DNA of 64,000 bases from JAAOII01 sp965207705 (lineage in GTDB: Bacteria > Pseudomonadota > Gammaproteobacteria > CBDBNL01 > JAAOII01). The notes under the pieces were generated by a model that saw nothing but the letters and a program-made list of their open reading frames with translations, made no database searches and was not told the origin of the DNA. This document shows positions 25,216 through 33,798 of this stretch, piece by piece; position 1 is the first letter of the stretch; every line of letters starts with the position of its first letter. The DNA lies in assembly GCA_965207705.1 (NCBI GenBank), contig OZ242292.1, positions 496,001-560,000 of the forward strand, written 5' to 3'. The position numbers and the translations under genes are program-made.

Positions 25216-27078
25216 TTATTCATATATAATTTGATAATTCTTTGGATTATCAAATTCTGTATCATCTGCCCACTCCCAATAGTCATCATTATTATTTGTA
25301 TTGGTAATAAGCCCGCTATCTTTAAGAATAACATTTATCTTACTTCTACGATCATAAAAGCACTCGTCTAAGAGTGGACATATATTATTCATAAAAATTC
25401 TTTTCAACCATTCTATCTCCTCCGATTTATTAGCACTTATAAAATAGCTATGCCCTATCTGATGATCACGGTCAAGTTCTTCACAAATTCTAATATTAAT
25501 TTGTTCTAACATTTTAGAAATATCAATTACACCAACAGAAGTTTTGATATCAGGGAAAATATGATCACCATTATCTTTTATATATTTAGGCATCATCTCC
25601 GTAAAATTAAATCTGCGCCTAAGCGCGGTATCTAAAAAAGCAATAGATCTATCTGAAGTATTCATTGTGCCAATTATGTATAGGTTGCTTGGAACACCAA
25701 ATCTTTCATTAGAGTATGGCAAAGTAACTTCCAATGCTTCATCTTTACCTAACCTTTTATCTTCTTCTAACAAAGTTATTAATTCACCAAGTATCTTAGA
25801 AATATTACCGCGATTTATTTCATCAATTATTAGAACATGCTTTAAATAATAACCAATTAATAGCTCTTTCTTACTGATACCCCTTAGTTCATAAATAGGG
25901 TTTTGACCAAATTCTTTAAGCCAAATATTACTAATGTTCTTATAGTTTTTGGAATTAGTATCGTACCATATCCACTCTACCTTACGAGCCCACCTTTCAC
26001 TGTCATAATCAAAACATTCATGATCCATAACTACACCTAAACCACAATATAATTTATTTTTCTCTTTCCCACCAGTGTCTACAACTGGGACTACTACCAC
26101 ATCACCACATTTGATATCATTAATGTTTTTATTTTGGGGATTATTTCTAACCATTATGCAATTATTAGCATCATTAAAACATTCTTTAGCCCAATCAAAA
26201 TTATATTTATATTGGCTACTAGCAAGACGCATACTCCATACTTTCACATCTTTATTTTCTATAATATCGGGTATATTAATGCCTGATGGATTGCTCCTAT
26301 CACATATCTGGCGTAAGATTCCTTTTTTTATTTCATACTGAATACCTCCTCCTGTTTCCTTATTTAACTTTGGTTTTATACCTTCTACAAAATCTTCATA
26401 ACCATAGCTTTGATGGAATGTAATAAACTCTATGCGCTTTTTGCTGACAAGCTCATTATATTTTTTATTTAAAGATTTCCTTTCTTTTATATCCTCTCCT
26501 GTTATTATCTTTACCGCTATAGATTTGGTTTCATAAGTTTTACCTGTCCCAGGAGGACCATAAAGTATTTGATTTAGTGGTTCATTATTGTGTTCATCAG
26601 CATCATTTTTGGGGGCAACTAAATGTGAAATATTACTGTTTGTTTTTTGCGCCTCCTGATGCTCTTTAATCCCATTATAAATTGAAGAATTTCCTTTAAA
26701 TAATTCAATATCATCTGGATTCTTCAGCAGGGTAAATCCTTTTGATAAATCATAATGGATATGGTCTATACGAGAACCTTTATCCAGTATATCTTGGATT
26801 TTGAAGGACTTCCCAGGAGAAGGGTATAATTTATTCCAGTTATTGAATCCACGACTATTTTTTTGACGAGGATTATTAGTAGATACCACTATAACTTCTA
26901 CCCCACCATATTCAGATTTGACGCTCGGCCCAATAAGTGTTCCGATATCCAATGTGCGCGGATGCTTAGTACTATAATCTATATTATCAAGGGCAACATT
27001 ATACTTTTTAGCTAATTGTTTTCTTTTTTCTCTCTCCTCTTTAGAAGCTGAATATATACCATCTGATTTTTTGTTCAT
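25216..27078 (-). CDS. McrB-like AAA+ GTPase, paralogue 3 (620 residues)
   Basis: First of the three tandem McrB genes in transcription order. Walker A GPPGTGKT is at 174-181, followed by FITFHQSYGYEDFVEGI. Walker B is LIIDEINRG, and the signature is MNTSDRS, a Ser in place of the Ala seen in the other two. A distinct N-terminal domain (residues 1-160, with GTLIGPSVKSEYGGVEVIVV and RGFNNWNKLYPSP) is unlike the other paralogues. The shorter insert (about 270-400) includes IKCGDVVVVPVVDTG and a W-rich end, VEWIWYD, suggesting another base-reader-like fold. An HNH gene lies 89 bases upstream. Confidence 0.85.
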   Translation of the reverse strand: MNKKSDGIYSASKEEREKRKQLAKKYNVALDNIDYSTKHPRTLDIGTLIGPSVKSEYGGVEVIVVSTNNPRQKNSRGFNNWNKLYPSPGKSFKIQDILDKGSRIDHIHYDLSKGFTLLKNPDDIELFKGNSSIYNGIKEHQEAQKTNSNISHLVAPKNDADEHNNEPLNQILYGPPGTGKTYETKSIAVKIITGEDIKERKSLNKKYNELVSKKRIEFITFHQSYGYEDFVEGIKPKLNKETGGGIQYEIKKGILRQICDRSNPSGINIPDIIENKDVKVWSMRLASSQYKYNFDWAKECFNDANNCIMVRNNPQNKNINDIKCGDVVVVPVVDTGGKEKNKLYCGLGVVMDHECFDYDSERWARKVEWIWYDTNSKNYKNISNIWLKEFGQNPIYELRGISKKELLIGYYLKHVLIIDEINRGNISKILGELITLLEEDKRLGKDEALEVTLPYSNERFGVPSNLYIIGTMNTSDRSIAFLDTALRRRFNFTEMMPKYIKDNGDHIFPDIKTSVGVIDISKMLEQINIRICEELDRDHQIGHSYFISANKSEEIEWLKRIFMNNICPLLDECFYDRRSKINVILKDSGLITNTNNNDDYWEWADDTEFDNPKNYQIIYE

Positions 27079-27167
27079 TATAATATCTGTTTTTAATATT
27101 GTAAAGTGATTTGATTAGCTACAAAAGAACTGTTAATCCCATTATATTCATTCCAAAATGACATATA

Positions 27168-27743
27168 TTATGAATCAACTTTATGCTTTTCATAAACCCT
27201 TAATATATCTTGGTAGAAATTCATTGTTTTCTGGTCTGATTTATCTCTTGCCTTATTGTATAGAGTAATAAAAATATCTTTGCTGATATAAGTATTTTTG
27301 GAGGATGCCAGCATAATATTTTTATGTTTGCCGCATAGTGTTATACCATCTCCTGACTGATTACCGGGCATAGATGCATCTATATATGAATGTGTAGCAT
27401 ATATGTCTTCTCCTTCTCTTTCTCCCAAACCGCACACTGTGCATTTGTAGCTGTCTCGTATAAATATCTGCTTTCTTTGAGTATCGGAAAAACGATGGGG
27501 CTTTCGGACTATTGATTGCTTGGGGTCATAACGATAGCAACCCCTTTTAGGTTTAAGTAAATATCCTCTATGAAATAAGTTTCTTAGCGTGCTTCCAGGA
27601 TGCCGGAATATCTTGCCAGTTCGCTTTTCCCATTCGGCAGTTACCCAATCCACCACCATTGTCTGGGGAATATCTTGATTAGGATGATTTATAAAAAATT
27701 CTCTTAATATATCAGTTTGATTTTCAATGCATTTATTATTCAT
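27168..27743 (-). CDS. HNH-type nuclease-like protein
   Basis: A 191-residue protein with a probable winged-helix N-terminus (DILREFFINHPNQDIPQTMV, then STLRNLFHRGYLL) and a ββα-metal C-terminal part. It keeps C101-x2-C104, H118 and C137-x2-H140, as in zinc-bearing HNH enzymes; the usual Asn five residues before the last Cys is Asp132 here. It could be a type II or methyl-dependent restriction enzyme. It heads the minus-strand array 89 bases before the first McrB gene. Whether it works with McrBC or is an independent cassette cannot be decided from sequence. Confidence 0.7.
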   Translation of the reverse strand: MNNKCIENQTDILREFFINHPNQDIPQTMVVDWVTAEWEKRTGKIFRHPGSTLRNLFHRGYLLKPKRGCYRYDPKQSIVRKPHRFSDTQRKQIFIRDSYKCTVCGLGEREGEDIYATHSYIDASMPGNQSGDGITLCGKHKNIMLASSKNTYISKDIFITLYNKARDKSDQKTMNFYQDILRVYEKHKVDS

Positions 27744-27860
27744 ATTTCATAACACTTTTATTTAATAATACCATTATACAGAAGAAACACAGGGTCTGTC
27801 CTCATCAAACAGCTATCCATCATGTATAATCTGTTATTACACTAAACTCCTATTAACTAT

Positions 27861-28484
27861 ATGAACAAATATTTACAAACTATACTCATTGCTTTACTAA
27901 CTACTGTTAGCATGATTGCTTATAGCACCGATGACGATAAATGGAAGCGCTCGGATGTTCACAATGAAGATGGCAAAATTGAGCATTATTCAATTGCAAC
28001 CTATAATGCTGCAGGACAAAGAATTAAAGAAGTTGAACACCAACCTAATGGTAAGATTGCAGGAACTGTTAAGCATAGTTATAACTCCGCTGGCAAGCTT
28101 AGTAAATCTGATCTATCTAATTCTAAGGGCAAACTTGAAGCTCATATAAAATATACCTACAACAGTGATGGACAGCTTACAAAAGCAGAAGTATTTAATG
28201 GCAAAGGCAAGTTAGAAGAATACTTAACTTATACCTACAACGATAAAGGGCATCAGATAAGAGAGGACAGTTACACAGGTAAAGGCAAAGATGATGGTTA
28301 TACTACATCAACCTTTAATGATAAAGGGAAGCAAATACGCGATGATATATTCTCAACCAAAGGGAAACCAGAAGTAACCATAGTATATGAATATAACAAT
28401 AAAGGGATGCTTGTCAAAGAAAGATTACATCCGCCCGGATATTTAGAAGGAAAACCCGTATACTACATAATATATAGTTACTAA
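27861..28484 (+). CDS. Secreted protein with YD-like repeats
   Basis: The 207-residue protein starts with a signal peptide (MNKYLQTILIALLTTVSMIA), then at least five repeats of about 26 residues. Each has the pattern Y-x-Y/F-N-x-x-G-x-x-x-x-x, then a polar stretch ending in KGK (for example YTYNSDGQLTKAEVFNGKGK). They recall YD/RHS-type or YwqK-like beta repeats. The only plus-strand gene between minus-strand neighbours, it is transcribed alone. Its place inside a defence island may be incidental or may mark an envelope-level function. No enzyme domain is visible. Confidence 0.7.
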   Translation: MNKYLQTILIALLTTVSMIAYSTDDDKWKRSDVHNEDGKIEHYSIATYNAAGQRIKEVEHQPNGKIAGTVKHSYNSAGKLSKSDLSNSKGKLEAHIKYTYNSDGQLTKAEVFNGKGKLEEYLTYTYNDKGHQIREDSYTGKGKDDGYTTSTFNDKGKQIRDDIFSTKGKPEVTIVYEYNNKGMLVKERLHPPGYLEGKPVYYIIYSY

Positions 28485-28627
28485 TTTTAGAATTTCATTG
28501 TTCCTTAGAATTCGCTCTAAGGATAATGATATTAAAGCATTGGGTGAGTGGGCTTTCGGGTCTGCTCCTTAATGTGATTTTAGATAATCAAACCGCATTA
28601 TTACCTTCAGCTTTTATTCTTATTAAT

Positions 28628-30319
28628 TTAGGGTTTATCAGTTATTGGTTTTGGCTTCTTTCTATTACTTAAATTACTATAGAGATAAGAGAGTATGCTT
28701 AAAGTATTTAAGCAGTCCTGATTTGAAATTAAATTTTTTTTCTTTATTTCATCTAGCGGTCCGTGTGATATAGGATTTCTAAATCCTGCAACAACCCCTA
28801 ATGAATAATATTTTTGTCCTCTTTCAATATCTTTTTCAACATCATCATTAAAATCAGTTATTTGTATTAGAGGCGGAATGTCTTTTTGTTTCTTGTCTGT
28901 GGATTTATTTTGTTTTGATTTCCTTCCACCAAAAACTGTGTCCATGAGGGAAGAATTAGTTTTATCTTGTACTCCAGATAGGTCTGCAACTTTCTTAATA
29001 TAAGATTTTATCGCTTCATTGACCGCTATATGATAATCCTTCTTTTGATAACGAGACCTTACTTCTTTATTACTTATTATGTCACCATGTAGTTCCCTCC
29101 ATAGTAATTGAGGATACTCAGGAATTATTTTGTCATGGATAATTTTAATTATTTTTTTATTATTCCCCTGTTTATCTACATCTTTATACGATATATTATA
29201 TATTTCATTTATAGCGCCTTTATATCTTTCTGGTATATGACTTATCCATTTTTCCACGTTAATATTTTTATCAATAATATTCTTGTGCTTTTTAATTCTA
29301 ATTTCACGCCAATGTTTCTGCAAATTATTAACTACTCTTTGAAGTTGTTCCTCCAATTTAATTTTAACAATATATTCATTATCCCAATTTAATGATTGTC
29401 TATTGGTCGAGATTAAATCTTCATCATTTTTATCTATAAAATCTATTTCTAACCAACCAGCAACGTATGAGAAGAAAATACTAGAAGTTTGAATGTTAAA
29501 GAAGCTCGAGTCATTTACCATTCTTCCATTAGCATAAAGAGTTATGCCGCACATACTTGAGTTTACAGGAGTTAAGTACGAATAAATTTTACCTCTAATA
29601 TAGCCCTCCTCAATATTCTTCATAGGTATAGATATATCCCATATTTTTTGCACCGTCTGCTTGATGCTAGAATACTTAATATGTCTATCAATAACTATTT
29701 TTTTTCCAGTATTATTATCAAATAAAGTAACTTTAAAATCACTATAATCAAAGCTAAATAATCTTGCTATTTTGCTAGATAGGTAATCTATATTCATTGG
29801 AGATTTCCTCTTAAGTCCGGTTATTTCTACTTTTGTATAGTGTTTATTAATATTTTCTTTTTGACGCCTATTCGGAGGTTTATATTTATTACTGCCCTCA
29901 GAAGATATAATTTCATCCCAATTAATGGTAAATATTACCTTTTCATTAGAACCTTTAACACTAGTTTCTATTTTTATCTTATTAGCCAAGCCGAATAATG
30001 CTAATTTACCCAATCCTTTCTTACCTGTAACATATCTATTCTTTTTAGTTCTTTTCTTATTTTCTTCTCTTCTATTCCTTCCTATCACTAAGAATTTATT
30101 GTTAATGTCATCAAAAGACATACCAATTCCATCATCTTCAACTATAATTTTTTTTGATTTATTATCAATAGTGATCATTACGTTTTCTGCATCAGCATCA
30201 TAAGCATTCGCAATAAGCTCAGCAATAGCAGGGGGCATGGAAGAGTACATACTTATTCCCAAGTGTTTAATAGTATTTCTGTCAAAAGACATCTCAAGTA
30301 CTTTAGTATTTGTATTCAT
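28628..30319 (-). CDS. GHKL ATPase with C-terminal Ymh domain
   Basis: The N-terminal GHKL (MORC/HSP90-like) ATPase has the Bergerat motifs: IAELIANAYDADA with E34 and N38, DDGIGM at 62-67 and TGKKGLGKLALFG near 98-110. After a middle region with beta strands (GITLYANGRMVND, the S5-like transducer part) the C-terminus has the Ymh pattern: AVNEAIKSYIKKVADLSG, LMDTVFGG and GVVAGFRNPISHG near 520-545. Ymh domains are often found in phage-defence and conflict genes, and this GHKL-Ymh pairing suggests an ATP-driven sensor or clamp. It diverges from a second GHKL cluster across a 155-base intergenic region. Function is inferred only from domains. Confidence 0.75.
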   Translation of the reverse strand: MNTNTKVLEMSFDRNTIKHLGISMYSSMPPAIAELIANAYDADAENVMITIDNKSKKIIVEDDGIGMSFDDINNKFLVIGRNRREENKKRTKKNRYVTGKKGLGKLALFGLANKIKIETSVKGSNEKVIFTINWDEIISSEGSNKYKPPNRRQKENINKHYTKVEITGLKRKSPMNIDYLSSKIARLFSFDYSDFKVTLFDNNTGKKIVIDRHIKYSSIKQTVQKIWDISIPMKNIEEGYIRGKIYSYLTPVNSSMCGITLYANGRMVNDSSFFNIQTSSIFFSYVAGWLEIDFIDKNDEDLISTNRQSLNWDNEYIVKIKLEEQLQRVVNNLQKHWREIRIKKHKNIIDKNINVEKWISHIPERYKGAINEIYNISYKDVDKQGNNKKIIKIIHDKIIPEYPQLLWRELHGDIISNKEVRSRYQKKDYHIAVNEAIKSYIKKVADLSGVQDKTNSSLMDTVFGGRKSKQNKSTDKKQKDIPPLIQITDFNDDVEKDIERGQKYYSLGVVAGFRNPISHGPLDEIKKKNLISNQDCLNTLSILSYLYSNLSNRKKPKPITDKP

Positions 30320-30431
30320 AGTGTATTAAATATAGCATAATTTTGACTACTACTATCAAATAGAAAATTAATAACTATATCTAATAGAGCATTAAAATAA
30401 CTTATAATAAAAATGTTTGATGCTTTGCATT

Positions 30432-30460
30432 AGTGAGTTAGATTATTCACTGACTAGTCA
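30432..30460. promoter_or_regulatory. Possible operator in the divergent GHKL intergenic region
   Basis: The bases hold a perfect 10-bp palindrome, TGACTAGTCA (30451-30460), 14 bases before the winged-helix gene start, and just upstream an inverted AGTGA...TCACT pair. A TATAAT at 30403-30408 lacks a clear -35. The winged-helix protein encoded next door would be the obvious binder. This is only a suggestion from symmetry. Confidence 0.3.
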
Positions 30461-30474
30461 AATAAAATTAATTA

Positions 30475-31122
30475 ATGACTTTTATGAATACAGAAAACAC
30501 GACCAGTAAATCGGAAAAGATAATTTTATTCTTACTTGAAGAGTTCAAGAAAAATAATAAAAAACTTAGATACGAAGATATAGTTGTTGGAGTGTTTAAG
30601 AAATACCCTACTGATTTCCACCTAAAAGGGTATACTGAGCATCCTGACTCAGGAGATTTAATTCATAAGCCATTATATGATTTTAGAAAGAAAGGTTATA
30701 TAGAGGGGGCAAACAAAGTATTTGCATTAACGCAAAGGGGGGTTGAGTATGCTACTAATATAATAGAAAAAAGAAATAGTTCTGATAGTAAAATAGATCT
30801 AAATCGCCTATCAAGAAGCTCTTCAACTGAAATGAACCGGGTCAAGAATCTTGATGGTCTCCTATTATTTATTAATGGTGATAAAGAAAAAATAATTGAG
30901 AATGATTTCTATAATTATTTCAATATTACAGTAAAAACTCCATCACATAGATGTGAAGGAAGATTTAATGCGATGGCTGACTTAATAGATGAGATTAGTA
31001 AACGTGACAACATTCCTTTATTTAAAAATAATATACTGAACCAACAAATAATTGAATACCATAAATTTTTAATCTCAAAATACAAGGATTTAATTAACCA
31101 TTTTAGGAGTAATAAAACATGA
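30475..31122 (+). CDS. Probable winged-helix protein paired with a GHKL ATPase
   Basis: No family is recognised with certainty. The 215 residues contain an N-terminal segment (ILFLLEEFKKNNKKLRYEDIVVGVFKKYP), then PLYDFRKKGYIEGANKVFALTQRGVEYA, which reads as a winged-helix DNA-binding domain with its beta hairpin. The C-terminal part is helical (FYNYFNITVKTPSHRCEGRFNAMADLIDEI). The start codon may be the ATG at 30475 or the one three codons on (MNTENTTS). It overlaps the GHKL gene by 4 bases (ATGA), so the two are almost surely coexpressed partners. Confidence 0.65.
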   Translation: MTFMNTENTTSKSEKIILFLLEEFKKNNKKLRYEDIVVGVFKKYPTDFHLKGYTEHPDSGDLIHKPLYDFRKKGYIEGANKVFALTQRGVEYATNIIEKRNSSDSKIDLNRLSRSSSTEMNRVKNLDGLLLFINGDKEKIIENDFYNYFNITVKTPSHRCEGRFNAMADLIDEISKRDNIPLFKNNILNQQIIEYHKFLISKYKDLINHFRSNKT

Positions 31123-33149
31123 AAAATATAAGCAGTAAAAACTTTATTAAACAAGATTATGTCTACGATGACAATTTAATTAATATCATTGCAAAAGAGT
31201 TTAATAACCATCCAAAGGGCTTAGCTGAGTGGTTGAAGAATTCAATTGATGCATATACTGCAGGTAGAGTAAACAGCAAAGATCATAACATCGTATTCCG
31301 TTTTAATGTAGGTAAAAATTCATCTATAGAATGCATTGATTTTGTCGGGATGGAAAACAAGGATATTCAGGAAGGATTTAAAAGATGGGGAGATCCTAAT
31401 GCATCCAAAAGAGGTCGAAATATTGATACTTTTGGCGGGCATGGTAACGGCGGCAAACTTTATATGCTTGGTATGTTTAAAAATTCTTATTTCATTACTT
31501 ATAAAAAAGGATTATTAAATATTTTTGGTTTCAATAAAGAAAAAAATTATGGCTATTATGACGAATATTACAAAGACAAAGCAATGGAACCAGAAGAAGC
31601 ATTAGATTTTGCTGATATTAATGATAACCTAATCTTATCTCCAAATATTAAAGCTAAGATGACTAGTAAAAAAAGAGGGTTTACAGTGGTCCGAGGTATT
31701 TCCCCCAATAATTTAACTAATAGGAAAGAATTTAACAAAATAATAAATGACTTTCGTAACCACTCCCAAGCAAAAAGAATTTTTAAACATTCTAATGTTT
31801 CTGTAATATTTAGTAATAAATTAATACATGAAAGATTAATACCTAAAAGCATAGAATCTCACCCTGATATAAAAGGTCCCTTCGAAATAACAATACCTGA
31901 GTTTATACCATCCGAAGATAATGAAGATAAATTTCCAACCTTTAATAGTAAATATTCTCAAGGAAAATTAATATTAGAAACAGCAAAAGATCCATTAAAA
32001 AAAGAACAAAATAAAATTGAATTCTTAGCCAAGAAAGGTGTTCTTGCTTCACATCATATAAAGAATATGCCTGTAGAGGTTTATCCTCAAGTTGATTACA
32101 TATATGGAGAATGTGAATTACCGATTTTAGAAAGTGGTAATAGTGAATTTATTCAAAATGATCGCAGCGACCTAATAAAGTCACCCTTTACTTATGCTTT
32201 ATTAATATGGGTTTCTAAAGAAATAGATAAAATAGCATCTAAAATAAAAGATATTGAACAAGAGAATAACCAAGAAAAACAAAAAAATATCAGCTCCGAG
32301 TACAATATAAAATTAAATGATTGGATGAATAAAAACCTAAGTAAGGTTTTATCTGACGCATTAGGTGGTAATAATTATGACCCAAATCCTGGAGGTGGTG
32401 GTGGCAAAAAAGGCGTGAACATAACCCCTCCCCCTAATGGTTTTAATTTCAAATACCCAGCATCTGAAGTCCTAATTAATACGGAAAGTAATATAACCCT
32501 TAAGGTTTCTGTTCCAGATGCTTTACCTATAGGAGGAGTCATAAGAGTATCAAGTAATTCTAAAGTAATTTCATTAATTAATAGTAGATATACTATTTCA
32601 GATAACATCAAGAAAACTTCTGAGGGACAGGAAGTTGCTTTCATAAACATTAAAGTAACAGGAAAAGAAAAGGGAGCGGCAACGCTAATAGCTACAGCGG
32701 GACATTTAAGTGCCGAGACAGAAATCAAAGTGGTTACAGAAAAAAGTGGGGGAACTGGGAAACAAGAAATACGAGTACTCTTATCTGGTATTGACAAAGA
32801 CCCCTTAGGGCTTGCTAAGGATAAGGATGGCATTCTATATTTAAGCGAAAGAGAGCGAGTAATTTATCAAAGAAGTAAAGATGTTAGTGCCAGAATATAT
32901 TGGATTAATACTGCTAGCCCTTTAGCTGCTAAAATAAAGGATACCCTTACTTTTGAGTCCGATATAGGCAAAAATTTTCTATTCGAAAGATATGTTGATA
33001 TTTTTATTAGCGAAGGAATTCAGGAACTTAATAAAGATGATTTTTATGATTTTGATGTAGATACCGTATCTAACAAAATATCTAAAGTTACATCAAAGGT
33101 TCACGAATTAGCAACAGAATCTTTATATCATTTCTTATTAGGCGAATAG
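31119..33149 (+). CDS. MORC-like GHKL ATPase with Ig-like domain
   Basis: A 676-residue protein. ATPase motifs: GLAEWLKNSIDAYTAG with E37, N41 and D44, DFVGM at 74-78 and FGGHGNGGKLYM near 105-115. A Gly-rich linker (NPGGGGGKKG near 425) separates the ATPase from an Ig-like beta domain (SEVLINTESNITLKVSVP, ending TEIKVV). The C-terminal region is mixed alpha-beta (VIYQRSKDVSARIYWIN). GHKL ATPases of this kind occur with Dcm and Vsr genes in known prokaryotic restriction-like operons, and here they lie 650 bases away. It is coupled to the winged-helix gene by an ATGA overlap. Confidence 0.75.
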   Translation: MKNISSKNFIKQDYVYDDNLINIIAKEFNNHPKGLAEWLKNSIDAYTAGRVNSKDHNIVFRFNVGKNSSIECIDFVGMENKDIQEGFKRWGDPNASKRGRNIDTFGGHGNGGKLYMLGMFKNSYFITYKKGLLNIFGFNKEKNYGYYDEYYKDKAMEPEEALDFADINDNLILSPNIKAKMTSKKRGFTVVRGISPNNLTNRKEFNKIINDFRNHSQAKRIFKHSNVSVIFSNKLIHERLIPKSIESHPDIKGPFEITIPEFIPSEDNEDKFPTFNSKYSQGKLILETAKDPLKKEQNKIEFLAKKGVLASHHIKNMPVEVYPQVDYIYGECELPILESGNSEFIQNDRSDLIKSPFTYALLIWVSKEIDKIASKIKDIEQENNQEKQKNISSEYNIKLNDWMNKNLSKVLSDALGGNNYDPNPGGGGGKKGVNITPPPNGFNFKYPASEVLINTESNITLKVSVPDALPIGGVIRVSSNSKVISLINSRYTISDNIKKTSEGQEVAFINIKVTGKEKGAATLIATAGHLSAETEIKVVTEKSGGTGKQEIRVLLSGIDKDPLGLAKDKDGILYLSERERVIYQRSKDVSARIYWINTASPLAAKIKDTLTFESDIGKNFLFERYVDIFISEGIQELNKDDFYDFDVDTVSNKISKVTSKVHELATESLYHFLLGE

Positions 33150-33178
33150 TTAACACATTAAATTATTATTTATTAACA

Positions 33179-33784
33179 ATGTCTAAATATAAGCGTAAAT
33201 CAAAGCATAAAGAAATACCAGAAAGAAAGTTACTGACATTAAATCTATATAGGCAAGGAAACACCTTAGAAAAAATAGGTGCAGAAATTGGTGTCACAAG
33301 AGAAAGAGTGCGCCAAATTGTAAAGAGCACCATAATACAATTAGGAATCAACGAATCAATTGAAAGAGGGATAGAAATTGATGCTGATGTTCTTATTCAA
33401 GAAGAGAAAAAAAATAGAAATGAACGAATTGCTAAACTTACAAGGAAAGATAGAAATATAAATAACAAAAAGAAAAAATGGTCTGCTAACTATTCTGCAT
33501 GTAGAGAATGCGGTGGAATTAATTATCCTCACCTAAGGTATGGAAAATGTCAAAAATGCATGGGGGGAATTAAAGGCATCAAAAGAGAAAATATCATAAA
33601 AGTTCATGATAACTTATGTGACAAATGTGGTATATCTAGAAATCAAGCCAAGGTTAAATATGGAAGAGATTTTTATATAACAAAACAAATCGCTGTATTA
33701 TGCCAAAAATGCTTCAGAGGATATGCTGGTAGAGTCATGGGTAGAACTCCCAGAGTATACCAAAGTAATTTAAGTATAAAATAG
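33179..33784 (+). CDS. Sigma-region-4-like helix-turn-helix protein with two zinc-ribbon motifs
   Basis: The N-terminus (LNLYRQGNTLEKIGAEIGVT, then RERVRQIVKSTI) matches the helix-turn-helix of sigma-70 region 4, including the RERVRQI signature of the recognition helix. The rest of 201 residues carries two Cys4 motifs, CRECGGINYPHLRYGKCQKC near 107-126 and CDKC...CQKC near 144-177, typical of zinc ribbons. No sigma region 2 is present, so it is unlikely to be a complete sigma factor. It begins 29 bases after the GHKL gene and ends 14 before the Dcm gene, which suits a controller of the restriction cluster. Confidence 0.7.
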   Translation: MSKYKRKSKHKEIPERKLLTLNLYRQGNTLEKIGAEIGVTRERVRQIVKSTIIQLGINESIERGIEIDADVLIQEEKKNRNERIAKLTRKDRNINNKKKKWSANYSACRECGGINYPHLRYGKCQKCMGGIKGIKRENIIKVHDNLCDKCGISRNQAKVKYGRDFYITKQIAVLCQKCFRGYAGRVMGRTPRVYQSNLSIK

Positions 33785-33798
33785 ATTATTATATAATA

